From Dyella mobilis (GTDB lineage: Bacteria > Pseudomonadota > Gammaproteobacteria > Xanthomonadales > Rhodanobacteraceae): 64,000 bases of DNA. The stretch lies in NCBI RefSeq assembly GCF_016904945.1, contig NZ_JADIKF010000038.1:657943-721942 (forward strand), given 5' to 3'. The position numbers were made by a program, and so were the translations under genes. Within the stretch, counting starts at the first letter, position 1; the number at the start of each line of letters is the position of its first letter. The notes below the pieces were generated by a model. The model made no database searches, had not been told where the DNA came from, and saw only the letters and a list, made by a program, of their open reading frames with translations. Shown piece by piece: positions 1 through 8,237 of this stretch.

Positions 1-94
1 AACCGTTATCGGTGAGATAGCGGCGCAGCATGTTGCGCAATTCAGCATCATCGTCGAGCACGATGACGCGCGGGGGGCGCTCGTTCACGGACAT
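1..94 (-). CDS. Response regulator, N-terminal fragment cut by window edge
   Basis: Only the first 31 codons are visible, reading leftwards out of the window. They hold the beta-1 strand of a receiver domain (VIVLDDD at residues 10-16) with the acidic pocket that binds magnesium, followed by the start of helix 1. This is the start of a two-component response regulator; the output domain is not visible, so the subfamily cannot be fixed. The gene is divergent from the hydroxylase gene at 392, and a 7-bp inverted repeat lies between the two. Confidence 0.7.
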   Translation of the reverse strand, partial: MSVNERPPRVIVLDDDAELRNMLRRYLTDNG

Positions 95-271
95 CGTCTC
101 CTCGTCAGTGTTACGCCGCGGCCATTATGCAGCCACCCGCGAGCGGCGATACAGGTCGCCAGGGCGAGGGTGAACCCAGTCATTGCGCGGGTGCTGCCGC
201 TATTGCCCCTGGCGCCCCGGGCGCTACCGCAAGGGTGCCGATTTCCCCAATAAGAACAATCATCTGGGCGG

Positions 272-288
272 TGTAACAACCTGTTACA
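272..288. promoter_or_regulatory. Inverted repeat TGTAACA-N3-TGTTACA, operator-like
   Basis: A perfect 7-bp inverted repeat with a 3-bp spacer lies in the 297-bp intergenic region between the divergent response regulator and the hydroxylase gene. Its size and symmetry suit a dimeric transcription factor. Autoregulation by the neighbouring response regulator is possible but is inference. No clear -35/-10 pair was identified nearby. Confidence 0.4.
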
Positions 289-391
289 AAGTTGGCAGGG
301 GAAGACATTTCCAGGTTACGAGTCGGGACCAAGCTGTTCTCAAGGCGCAAGACCTACAGCGCTCACAAGTCCTCACTCCAGGTACCGTGTC

Positions 392-1225
392 ATGCCAAAC
401 ATGCTTCATCACGCCCATTCGGTCCACATCCCCGGATTCCTGCCGATTGCCGCGATCCTCGTGGTGCTCGAAATGCTGTGGCGCCTGCTGGTGGCCGGCA
501 AGAGTTACAACTTTCGCAGCGCAGCCAGCACGATGGTCATCGCCCTGGGTCACTCCGTTATCGAAGGCCTGGGTGCGCTGATGCTCGCGCCAGTGTTTGC
601 CCTGGTGTGGCATTTCGCACCGTGGCATTTCTCGATGCATGACTGGCGTGTATGGGTCATCGGTTTCTTCGTCGTCGAATTCGCTTATTACTGGTATCAC
701 CGCTTCAGTCACGAAGTGCGCTGGATGTGGGCCAGTCATGCGGTGCACCACTCGCCGGAAGAGATGAACCTGCTCACCGCCATCCGCCTGGGCTGGACGA
801 GCCTGATCTCGGCCGGTTGGCTGGTGTATCTGCCGGTGATGTTCCTGGGTTTCGATCCGCGGATGGTCATCATCCTGCTGGCGTTGGACCTGCGCTTCCA
901 GTTCTTCCTGCACACCGAAGCGCGCATCCATCTCGGTCCGCTGGAATGGATTCTCAACACGCCGGCGCACCACCGTGTGCATCACGCGTCGAACGCACCG
1001 TATATCGACAAGAACTACGGCGGCGCCCTGATCATCTTCGATCGCCTGTTCGGCACCTTTGCCGCAGAACGTGAAGACGAACCCTTGCGTTACGGCCTCG
1101 ATCATCCGCTGGGCACGCATAACCCGATTGGCATCGTGTTCGGCGAATGGCGCCGCCTGCTTTCCGATCTTCGCCGTGCGCCTAACTGGTATGCCGCTGC
1201 ACGCATCGCCCTGGGTCGTCCGTAA
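392..1225 (+). CDS. Sterol desaturase / fatty acid hydroxylase superfamily membrane protein
   Basis: 277-residue integral membrane protein with the histidine clusters of the di-iron hydroxylase superfamily: HRFSH at 103-107, HAVHH at 116-120 and HRVHH at 194-198. Hydrophobic segments at about 14-35, 50-75, 88-100 and 140-170 are typical. Members insert oxygen or a double bond into lipids such as sterols, carotenoids or fatty acids; the substrate here cannot be told. The length is normal for bacterial members. A second in-frame ATG three codons downstream is an alternative start. Confidence 0.9.
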   Translation: MPNMLHHAHSVHIPGFLPIAAILVVLEMLWRLLVAGKSYNFRSAASTMVIALGHSVIEGLGALMLAPVFALVWHFAPWHFSMHDWRVWVIGFFVVEFAYYWYHRFSHEVRWMWASHAVHHSPEEMNLLTAIRLGWTSLISAGWLVYLPVMFLGFDPRMVIILLALDLRFQFFLHTEARIHLGPLEWILNTPAHHRVHHASNAPYIDKNYGGALIIFDRLFGTFAAEREDEPLRYGLDHPLGTHNPIGIVFGEWRRLLSDLRRAPNWYAAARIALGRP

Positions 1226-1290
1226 GCAGTGCTTATCCATCGCGGCGATGCCGCGTGGCGTTTCCCCATTCCCCAAGAGAGATCCCCATC

Positions 1291-1635
1291 ATGAACACAA
1301 CACGCTATTTGCTAGCTGCCGCATTTGCCGTCGGAATCAGCGTTCAGTTGCCTTCCGCCTATGCCGCCACCGTCGTCACGTATTCGGCCAAGCCGGCTTA
1401 CGCCGTGACCACCGTGCAGACGACCGCTCCCTATTGGGGTATCTACCCCGCACCCTGTTGCTATACCCGCGTAGTGGTAAAGGGCGCCGCTTCAACGGCA
1501 ACCGTTACGGTGGTTCCCCCGCCCAAGCCGCCGGTGCGCGCGGTGTATGTGGCGCCGCCGGTAACCGTGTATCCGACGCGGGTCGTCTATCCGGCCACCG
1601 GGTATTACTCCGGCATGTATTACTACGGGCCGTGA
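1291..1635 (+). CDS. Small secreted protein, Val/Tyr/Pro-rich, unknown function
   Basis: 114 residues. The chosen ATG has a purine-rich SD (AAGAGAGA) about 10 bases upstream and begins a clear Sec signal peptide: N-terminal Arg, hydrophobic core, then cleavage after about residue 24 near SAYAA. The mature part of about 90 residues is rich in valine, tyrosine, threonine and proline and has a Cys pair (PCCY). I recognise no domain. It lies 15 bp upstream of the lipoprotein gene at 1651, so the two probably form a cell-envelope operon. Confidence 0.65.
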   Translation: MNTTRYLLAAAFAVGISVQLPSAYAATVVTYSAKPAYAVTTVQTTAPYWGIYPAPCCYTRVVVKGAASTATVTVVPPPKPPVRAVYVAPPVTVYPTRVVYPATGYYSGMYYYGP

Positions 1636-1650
1636 GTCTGGGGAACCTTC

Positions 1651-2352
1651 ATGAATAAAAGTATTGTGTTGCGATGCTTGTTGCCCATGCTGCTCGTGGT
1701 GGGTATGGCCGGTTGTGCCGCCACCACGCCGGTTCAATATCGAAACCTGGATTCTTCGGCACAGTTGGCGCCGAACTCGCAAAACCAAAGCAAGCACATC
1801 CCGTTCTATTACGCGTCACCGGACACGCAACTGACCAGGTACACCCGCGTGATGTTGGATACGGTAACGGTCTACGGCGGAGAAGATCAGCAATTCGGAA
1901 CGTTGAGCGCGGTCGAACGACAGCAGCTCGCTGATTACATGCAGTCCCAATTCGGCCAGGCGCTTGGGCAAAAGTACGTGCTGACGTCGACAACCGGCCC
2001 GGACACGTTGCGCATCCACCTCACCCTGACCGGCGCTTCAGCCAGCGTGCCGGTGTTGAGCACGGTCAAGCAAATCGTGCCGGTGGGCGCGCTACTCGGC
2101 ACGCTGAAAAGCGCCGCCGACAGGCCCTCCAGAACGTTGGGATCGGTCACGTATGCCGTGGAAATCTATGACAGCCAAAGCAACAAACTGCTGCGGGCGT
2201 TTATTGCGAAGCAGTACCCCGCGGCGGAAAACATTCCAGCCAGCCTGGGTGCTCTGGGTGCGGCCAAAACCGGTATTGAGAAGGGCGCTGAGGCGTTGTT
2301 GAAGCAGCTTCGTGAAGAGAAGGCGGGCGCGTCTTTGATTTTCAGGACATAG
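1651..2352 (+). CDS. DUF3313-like lipoprotein
   Basis: 233 residues. A lipoprotein signal peptide ends in MAGC, with the lipidated Cys at 22. The body, with its YTRVMLDTVTVYG segment and the alternating strand pattern around LRIHLTLTG and VTYAVEIYDS, resembles the DUF3313 family of periplasmic or outer-membrane-anchored lipoproteins of unknown function. It probably shares a transcript with the small secreted protein before it. The family assignment is from memory of sequence pattern, not from a search. Confidence 0.7.
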   Translation: MNKSIVLRCLLPMLLVVGMAGCAATTPVQYRNLDSSAQLAPNSQNQSKHIPFYYASPDTQLTRYTRVMLDTVTVYGGEDQQFGTLSAVERQQLADYMQSQFGQALGQKYVLTSTTGPDTLRIHLTLTGASASVPVLSTVKQIVPVGALLGTLKSAADRPSRTLGSVTYAVEIYDSQSNKLLRAFIAKQYPAAENIPASLGALGAAKTGIEKGAEALLKQLREEKAGASLIFRT

Positions 2353-2369
2353 GCTGGTCAACGGATGAA

Positions 2370-2546
2370 ACATCGTGGTTTGTGCATTACGTGCAAACTA
2401 TGGTGCTTCGGACAATTGGACGGAACTCCAAAGTCCGTACGTTTTAGCAACTCATAGTCTGTGTCTTTGACGAACCCACGACACGGACTTTGCGTGCAAT
2501 ACAAATTCCAAGTTTGTGCACATTTCTTCAGATCAATGAGTTACCC
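2370..2546. repeat. CATAGTYTGTGCA-family repeat, copy R1
   Basis: This AT-richer stretch downstream of the lipoprotein gene holds CTCATAGTCTGTG at 2451-2463, AAGTTTGTGCA at 2510-2520 and the inverted form GCAAACTATGG at 2393-2403. From about 2422 to 2543 it aligns by eye with 12061-12182: both contain a GTAC...GTTTTAGCA/GTTTAGCA block and end in ATCAATGAGTTA. The several short internal repeats recall ends of IS21-type elements, but no transposase is nearby. It fills most of the 270-bp gap before the LysR gene. Confidence 0.55.
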
Positions 2547-2622
2547 ATCGGATGAAGTCGTGAGTGTTGTGCGACTGAGCGGCATAGTTTGCGCGGTCAT
2601 CCAGCTCTGTCGGAATCCCTGG

Positions 2623-3576
2623 TTATTTGTTGGGCACGGGGTTCGGCAGGTAATCGCCCGGCTTGAACGCCCTTCGCATTCGCTGCGTGGCGAAATCGAC
2701 AAAAGCACGAAGTTTTGGCAGTGACTGACTTCGGCTTGGATAGTAAAGGGAGAGACCGGGAACCTCTTCACAATAAGGTTCGAGCACGGTCTGCAGACCT
2801 CCACTTTCAAGATGCGACATAACGAGCGAATGCGGCAGCTGGAAGAGCCCAACACCTCTCAATGCTGAGCGAATGCAGGCCTCGACGTCGTTGATTATAA
2901 GAGGCCCCTCGATATTCACCGTGATGCGCTCGCCATCGACGACAAATTGCCAATGATCGAGGGCTCTCACGGACTGACGGAGCAGGATGCAGCGGAAATT
3001 CTGCAGATCACGTGGTGATGCCGGTCGGCCATGCTTCCGAAACAAGGCCGGGGAGCCAACGACAACGAAGCGCTCGGGTGGCGTCAGCCACACCGCGACC
3101 ATGTCGATCTGAACGAAATTTCCGAGACGTATTCCCGCATCGAAACCTTCTTCGACGATGTCGATGGGACGATCCTCGCCCACCAATTCAAGTTCGACGT
3201 TTGGGTGAGCGTCGAGAAAGTCGGGCAGCAAGCGATTCACCAGCAATGGCAGGGTTGGCCTGGGCACATTGATGCGTAGTCGGCCGGTGATCTCGCCACC
3301 CAAATCGCTGGCGGCGTCCAGCCCTGCCGTGAGCATGTCGACCGCCGGGCGAGCGTGGGCCAGCAGACGTTCGCCCGCTTCGGTCAGCCTGACGCTTCGG
3401 GTCGTACGGGAAAAGAGTGGCGCGCCTACGCGTTCCTCAAGGCTGCGTATCCCCTGGCTGACCGCGGATGGCGTGATACCGAGGTGCCGTGCCGCCGCTC
3501 GGAAGCCTTGGCACTCAGCCACGGTCAGAAACATGACAAGCCCATCCAGATGAGTGCGAGCGATTGTTAAGTTCAT
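2623..3576 (-). CDS. LysR-family transcriptional regulator
   Basis: 317 residues. An N-terminal winged helix-turn-helix at about 10-65 (FRAAARHLGITPSAVSQGI) is followed by a type-2 periplasmic-binding-like effector domain from about 95 to 300. The opening (LDGLVMFLTVAECQGF) and the SRTTRSVRLTEAGERLL wing are classic. It is divergent from the NmrA-family gene 87 bp away, the usual LysR arrangement, so it probably controls that gene and possibly the DoxX gene after it. The inducer is unknown. Confidence 0.92.
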   Translation of the reverse strand: MNLTIARTHLDGLVMFLTVAECQGFRAAARHLGITPSAVSQGIRSLEERVGAPLFSRTTRSVRLTEAGERLLAHARPAVDMLTAGLDAASDLGGEITGRLRINVPRPTLPLLVNRLLPDFLDAHPNVELELVGEDRPIDIVEEGFDAGIRLGNFVQIDMVAVWLTPPERFVVVGSPALFRKHGRPASPRDLQNFRCILLRQSVRALDHWQFVVDGERITVNIEGPLIINDVEACIRSALRGVGLFQLPHSLVMSHLESGGLQTVLEPYCEEVPGLSLYYPSRSQSLPKLRAFVDFATQRMRRAFKPGDYLPNPVPNK

Positions 3577-3663
3577 CTATACAGCCCGTTCCGAATGTAC
3601 CTCGTAGTCGAATAATAGCGCAGGGGCTACCGTGAGCCATCGAACTAACGAAGGCGAACGCTC

Positions 3664-4536
3664 ATGTTTTTGGTTATGGGAATTACGGGAAAAGTTGGCG
3701 GCGCGACGGCCACTCATTTGCTGAAGCAAGGCAGGAAGGTGCGTGCGCTGGTTCGCGACCGCGATAAGGCGGCAAGCTGGGCTGACCAGGGCGTCGAACT
3801 GGTTGAAGGCGACTGGAATGATGCGGCCTCCATCAAGCGGGCGCTCAAGGACGTCGATGGCGCGTTTGTCATGTTGCCTCCCATCTGGGCCCCCTCCCCG
3901 GACTTTAAGGAAGCCAAGGGCGTCATCGCGAACTATGTCGAGGCGCTCACCCACGTGTCGGTCCCGCGTGTGGTCGCCCTTTCGTCGATGGGCGCGAACC
4001 AAACCAGTGGGATGGGACTAATCACGGCCCTGTCGCTTCTGGAGCAGAGCTTTCGCGAGTTGAACTTGCCGATCGCCTACATGCGAGCCGGCGGGTTTTT
4101 CGAAAACTTCCTTTATGGCTTGCACACCGGCCAGGGCGGCACCTTGCCCGTCTTTTACGACCCCACAAATCGGAAATCGACCATGGTGGCGACCAACGAT
4201 ATCGGCGCGGAGATCGCAACACTTCTGAGCGGACCGGCTTGGACGGGACATCGGGCCATCGAACTCGGTTCAATGGTGAGCGCAGATGACGTCGCGGCAC
4301 AATTAAGTGAAGTGATGAAGCTCGACGTTAGAGCCGTTGCCATCCCGCGGGCTGGTTGGGCGGGTGCATTTGAGCAGTTGGGCATTCCGAGAGGCCAGTC
4401 TGGCCCTGCTGAGATCATGTATGAGGCCGTTAACGCCGGAGGCATGGACATCGGGGTCGCGGGTACGGAGTACGTCCCGGGCGCGACGTCGGCGCGTGAT
4501 GTTTTTGCGGCGGCCCAAAAGGCCGGTATCGCGTAG
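3664..4536 (+). CDS. NmrA-family NAD(P)-binding protein (atypical SDR)
   Basis: 290 residues with a Rossmann fold. The dinucleotide motif is GITGKVGG near residue 7, followed by the beta-2 Arg/Asp segment (RALVRDRDKA) and a D-V-D-G-A block, as in NmrA/TMR-type atypical short-chain dehydrogenases. Members act as NAD(P)H-dependent quinone or carbonyl reductases or as redox sensors; the YxxxK active-site pair of classical SDRs is not evident. Divergent LysR regulation and a DoxX-like partner downstream suggest a quinone- or electrophile-stress response. Confidence 0.85.
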   Translation: MFLVMGITGKVGGATATHLLKQGRKVRALVRDRDKAASWADQGVELVEGDWNDAASIKRALKDVDGAFVMLPPIWAPSPDFKEAKGVIANYVEALTHVSVPRVVALSSMGANQTSGMGLITALSLLEQSFRELNLPIAYMRAGGFFENFLYGLHTGQGGTLPVFYDPTNRKSTMVATNDIGAEIATLLSGPAWTGHRAIELGSMVSADDVAAQLSEVMKLDVRAVAIPRAGWAGAFEQLGIPRGQSGPAEIMYEAVNAGGMDIGVAGTEYVPGATSARDVFAAAQKAGIA

Positions 4537-4578
4537 GTCTGCGGATCGATATCAGACTCATCATCCGAGGTCAGACCC

Positions 4579-4965
4579 ATGTCCAAAATATCCTGGCGCC
4601 AAGCCTTACCTTTCGTTCTCGCCGCATTCTTCGTCGTGGGTTCACTCAGCAACATCGTCGCCCCGGGATCCATCTACGAGGAATACCTGCAATGGGGGTA
4701 CCCGAGCTGGTTCCATTTCGTGACGGGCGCGCTGGAGTTCACCGCTGCTGTTTTGCTTTTTCGGGCGCCGAGTCGCCTATTAGGTTCGGCGCTCGGTTGC
4801 ACTGTCATGCTTGCTGCCCTCGCGACCGTCATCGTCCACGGTGAGTACGGGCACGCTATACCGCCGTTTGTCGCGGCGACATTGTCACTTGTGGTCGGAT
4901 GGACAAGCTGGCGCAAGCGGATGGCGTTATCAGCCATTGATCAGCACAGGCGGCAAGTTCAGTGA
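4579..4965 (+). CDS. DoxX-like small membrane protein
   Basis: 128 residues with four predicted transmembrane helices (about 9-28, 47-63, 68-85 and 92-110). Loop sequences such as GALEFTAAVLLF and the His-containing loop GEYGHAIPP match the DoxX-like family. It follows the NmrA gene by 42 bp in the same direction, so the two are probably cotranscribed. DoxX-like proteins often accompany redox enzymes, but their biochemical role is mostly undefined. Confidence 0.75.
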   Translation: MSKISWRQALPFVLAAFFVVGSLSNIVAPGSIYEEYLQWGYPSWFHFVTGALEFTAAVLLFRAPSRLLGSALGCTVMLAALATVIVHGEYGHAIPPFVAATLSLVVGWTSWRKRMALSAIDQHRRQVQ

Positions 4966-4970
4966 TGAAC

Positions 4971-5042
4971 AAAGGGGCGATGTGATTCTTCAGAACACAT
5001 TTTCGAGAAACAGATCGGAATAAAGTGTTCTGGCCCCTTTTT
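4971..5042 (+). repeat. REPIN-like hairpin repeat, copy A (interrupted arm)
   Basis: First of four same-orientation copies. The arms are AAAGGGGC (4971-4978) plus CAGAACAC (4991-4998) on the left, and GTGTTCTG plus GCCCCTTT (5025-5040) on the right. Joining the two left pieces gives a perfect 16-bp inverted repeat; they are split by a 12-base insertion (4979-4990). The loop holds CAGATCGGAATAAA. The 278 bp from here to the ABC-F start show no other recognisable feature. Confidence 0.75.
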
Positions 5043-5319
5043 ACGCATCAAACTGCTGCGATTGGAGCGTACAAGAGTCTGTACATAGCGTTCCTCGGTA
5101 TCGGCTGTCGTCCACGTCGCGCGCTTCCCAGGTATCGACCCATGCCAAAGGGTCATTCGCACCGATTTGTTGCGGGCAGGGCGAGCCATTACAATGACCG
5201 CCGACCCATCCGGTTTTCATGAGGTATCGTCCAATGCGCCAGTGATGTTGCCGTCTCTCCGACGGCCCTACGCCTTCATCCACAGGAATGAAGCGACGTT
5301 CGACATCACCGGAGCTTTC

Positions 5320-6999
5320 ATGACGAACTATTCCCTGACGCTGCGCGGCGCAGCGTTTGCGTGGCCAGACGGCCGCGAACTTTTCTCGGGTATCGACCTG
5401 CAGCTCGACCAGCGCCACACCGGCCTGGTAGGGCGCAACGGCGTGGGCAAGAGCGTGCTGGCACGCCTGCTGGCAGGGCAGATCGAGCCCACCCAGGGGC
5501 ATTGTGCCCGCGACGGAACCATCCACTACGTACCGCAGCAAGTGACCTGCCCGCCAGGTGCCACGGTTGCCGGGGTGGCCGGCGTACAAGCGGTGCTGGA
5601 TGCGCTTGCGCGCATCGAGACCGGCGAGGTGCAGCCGGCGGACTTCGAGATCGTGGGCGATCGCTGGGATATGCGGCAGCGCTTGGCAATGCTGCTTGAC
5701 GTACACGGACTCGGCCATCTCGAACCGGAGCGGGCGGCCGCCAGCCTCAGCGGCGGCGAGCTGACGCGCATCGCGCTGCTGGGGGCGTGGCTGCTTGAAC
5801 CCGATGTATTGATACTCGACGAGCCAACCAATCACCTGGATCGCTACCAGCGTGATCTGTTGCTACAGAAGTTGCGCGCATGGAAAAGCGGGCTGCTGAT
5901 CGTCAGCCACGATCGCGAATTGCTGGCGGAGATGCAGCGCACGCTGGAACTGTCGCCGTCCGGTATGCGCGATTACAGCGGCGGCTTCGCCTATTACGAA
6001 CAAACCAGGGCGCAAGAGCAGGAGCGCGCCTTGCAGGAACTGGAACATCGCAAGGCGGAGCAACGCAAAGGTGAGGATGAGTGGCGAACGAAGCAGGAAA
6101 ATTTGCAGCGCCGGCAAGCGCGTGCCACTCGCGATGGCCGTAACGCCAATCAGGCCGCCATCCTGCTGGGTGGGCGCAAGCAAAACAGCCAGATCAGCGC
6201 GGGCAAGCGACAGCGCGACTTTGACGCCAATCGGCATGAACTCGCGCAGCGTGTACGCGAAGCAGCGCTGCAAATACGCAAAGATGTGGAGGTGAGCTTG
6301 CAGGCGCCAGCGGCGCACGCCATGGCACAGCGCAAAGTCGCTACCTTGGAGAACGTACTGCTTCCATTCGGCACTGTCGCTGGCGGCAGGCTGGATCTGA
6401 AAATATGGGGAGGCCAGCGCATCGGTGTCACCGGAGCCAATGGCAGCGGCAAATCGACCTTGCTGAAGATGCTCGCCGGCATGATCCCTCCGGCGGCTGG
6501 GCACTGCGAAGTGCACGTTCCCGCAGCCTATCTCGATCAGCAGCTAAGCATGCTCGACCCGGAGTCCTCTGCGCTGGAGCAACTGCTGGCGGCCAATCCT
6601 TCCACCAGCCGGGCGACCATGCAGACCCGTCTTGCATGGCTCGGGTTGATCGGCGATACGGCCCTTGAACCTTGCTCCCGGCTCAGTGGCGGCGAACGCC
6701 TGAAAGCTGCATTGGCCTGTGTCGTGTATGCCGAGCAGCCTGCCGAATTGCTGCTGCTCGACGAACCTACCAATCATCTGGATCTGCATTCGATCGAGGC
6801 GCTCGAGCAGATGCTGGCCCAGTATTCTGGCGCCGTGGTGCTCGTATCGCACGACCAGGTATTCCTCGATGCGCTGGCATTGGATTGCCGCATCGGGCTG
6901 GCGGCGGACGGTTGCCATCTTGAGCTGGCGGAGCAGGACCTGGGCAGCAAAGGGGGCGGAACACAATTTCGGGGAACAGATCGATATAAAGTGTTCTGA
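5320..6999 (+). CDS. ABC-F family ATP-binding protein, 3' end inside a repeat
   Basis: 559 residues. Two ABC domains lie in tandem without membrane segments. The first has Walker A GRNGVGKS (38-45), LSGGE (143) and DEPTNHLD (167-174). The second has GANGSGKS (372-379), LSGGE (455) and DEPTNHLD (481). Between them is a charged helical linker. ABC-F proteins act on ribosomes (translation factors or antibiotic protection); which subtype this is cannot be told. The start has GGAG six bases upstream, although the frame stays open further upstream. The last 17 or so codons lie inside hairpin repeat copy B, which supplies the stop codon, so the native C-terminus has been replaced. Confidence 0.9.
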   Translation: MTNYSLTLRGAAFAWPDGRELFSGIDLQLDQRHTGLVGRNGVGKSVLARLLAGQIEPTQGHCARDGTIHYVPQQVTCPPGATVAGVAGVQAVLDALARIETGEVQPADFEIVGDRWDMRQRLAMLLDVHGLGHLEPERAAASLSGGELTRIALLGAWLLEPDVLILDEPTNHLDRYQRDLLLQKLRAWKSGLLIVSHDRELLAEMQRTLELSPSGMRDYSGGFAYYEQTRAQEQERALQELEHRKAEQRKGEDEWRTKQENLQRRQARATRDGRNANQAAILLGGRKQNSQISAGKRQRDFDANRHELAQRVREAALQIRKDVEVSLQAPAAHAMAQRKVATLENVLLPFGTVAGGRLDLKIWGGQRIGVTGANGSGKSTLLKMLAGMIPPAAGHCEVHVPAAYLDQQLSMLDPESSALEQLLAANPSTSRATMQTRLAWLGLIGDTALEPCSRLSGGERLKAALACVVYAEQPAELLLLDEPTNHLDLHSIEALEQMLAQYSGAVVLVSHDQVFLDALALDCRIGLAADGCHLELAEQDLGSKGGGTQFRGTDRYKVF

Positions 7000-7007
7000 T
7001 CCTTTTT
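6949..7007 (+). repeat. REPIN-like hairpin repeat, copy B
   Basis: Same orientation as copy A. The left arm AAAGGGGGCGGAACAC (6949-6964) pairs imperfectly with the right arm starting GTGTTCTGATCC (6991-7007). It overlaps the end of the ABC-F reading frame, whose TGA (6997-6999) falls in the right arm. Confidence 0.75.
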
Positions 7008-7150
7008 ACGGTTAGGCCTGAACACGGCGCTAATGTTGACAACCAGCAGATGTTTCCAAGGTATGGAAGCTCGCGGCGCGGCGCCCAAGGTCGGCTTTCG
7101 CTGCGGAGCGGCAGTTGCCTTCGTCGCTCTGCCACTTTGGGTGGTGCACT

Positions 7151-7807
7151 TCAGAATTGAATTCGCCGAGGCGCTACAATTGGTTCCGGAGGCGGTGGCG
7201 GATTTACTTGCAAATTAGCTGCTAGTGGACAATCACTCATGTACACCACGGTCAGCATCTCCCGCTGTTCCCTTATGAAGGATATATACGAGGATGTACG
7301 ACCCTTGTTTGGTCCTGAAGTGATAGTGGTCGTCGGGGAATAGGTCGGTTGCCCCCACCTGGCTAGCTGCACGATATCGCCCGCCAGCTTTTGTCTGCTT
7401 GGACACCAGGCCCGCTTTTTGTTGTTAAAACTTAGGCTTATAGCTCTATCACTCCGACCAGGGTGCTCGTCGTATGAACCCTGCGGGTTGAACTCTGTGT
7501 AGCTTCCCGTATTTCCTATGTGGTACGCCGCAAAGTTAGGGGCGACAGGAGATATTTTTTCGTGCGGGAAAGCCTTTTCCACATCAGCAAGCGTAATTTC
7601 CCAGTTAGGCTTGACCGCAAGTTTCAGAAATCCTAGCCAAAGACGCGCGTCGCTCGATGCACTTATTTCATCGCTCGCGGTATTAGTCTTGCCTGCCGGT
7701 TCCGACGTCGGGGTGGAAATCTGCTGTCCCAAAGCCGTCGACTGGCCGTTGGTCGCGATGATAATCGCGACGATAAACAAACCTTGCAATCTGTTATCTA
7801 GTTTCAT
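7151..7807 (-). CDS. Secreted protein of unknown function, downstream of DUF2235 gene
   Basis: 218 residues with an N-terminal signal peptide (hydrophobic stretch LFIVAIIIA) and a likely cleavage near residue 28. The mature part has two cysteines and ends in a proline-rich tail. GAGG lies about nine bases before the ATG. I recognise no domain. It is on the same strand as, and downstream of, the DUF2235 hydrolase, with 430 bp of damaged sequence between. A periplasmic immunity role against that hydrolase is possible by analogy with Tle1-Tli1 pairs, but is not shown. Base composition is lower in GC than the core genes. Confidence 0.6.
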   Translation of the reverse strand: MKLDNRLQGLFIVAIIIATNGQSTALGQQISTPTSEPAGKTNTASDEISASSDARLWLGFLKLAVKPNWEITLADVEKAFPHEKISPVAPNFAAYHIGNTGSYTEFNPQGSYDEHPGRSDRAISLSFNNKKRAWCPSRQKLAGDIVQLARWGQPTYSPTTTITSGPNKGRTSSYISFIREQREMLTVVYMSDCPLAANLQVNPPPPPEPIVAPRRIQF

Positions 7808-8237
7808 GGAGATTTACCTCACGGGCGGCATGAGGTTTCCTTATCGCAACGGCAGTTATGCGGCTCGGTTCCATTATGTGATGCGATCAGTGCGGGTTGT
7901 GTCGTACCTTTTACCACAGGGGCAGGTCAACGCTGAGCGACAAGCGGACATTCGCTGCCAGCATGCGCATCTGCTCGGGGTCGACATATGCCTGCCGAAG
8001 CTCGTCCCAGCATCATCAAGCCTGTATGGTTGTAATCAGCCAGAATCGCCCAGTTTTGGTACAGACGAAGCAGCAGGCTATGGCCGTTGTCAGAACCAGC
8101 AGGATGTTCAGCGATCACCGGAATCGATGACCAGCTTGACCGGAATCTGCATTTGATACCATCTTTGCCAAGGCATGAAAGAATCCGCATGTTCAAATCC
8201 TATTCTTAAACCAATTTGCGATTCGTCTTCATCATTA
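7808..8237 (-). pseudogene. 430-bp gap with apparently decayed coding sequence
   Basis: No complete gene fits here. On the minus strand two partial reading frames look coding: one around 7927-8196 containing HTGLMMLGRA, and a second, frame-shifted one ending at about 7900 that reads ELRQAYVDPEQMRMLAANVR. They appear to be pieces of one frame-shifted gene lying between the DUF2235 gene and the secreted protein. I do not recognise the family; non-coding is the alternative. Confidence 0.25.

Noticed and set aside
2370..2620. Intact insertion sequence at repeat R1
   Set aside because: No transposase frame of any size between or beside the repeats.
7033..7218. 61-codon plus-strand ORF after the ABC-F gene
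   Set aside because: No SD and no coding-like pattern; it overlaps the 3' end of the secreted-protein gene on the other strand.
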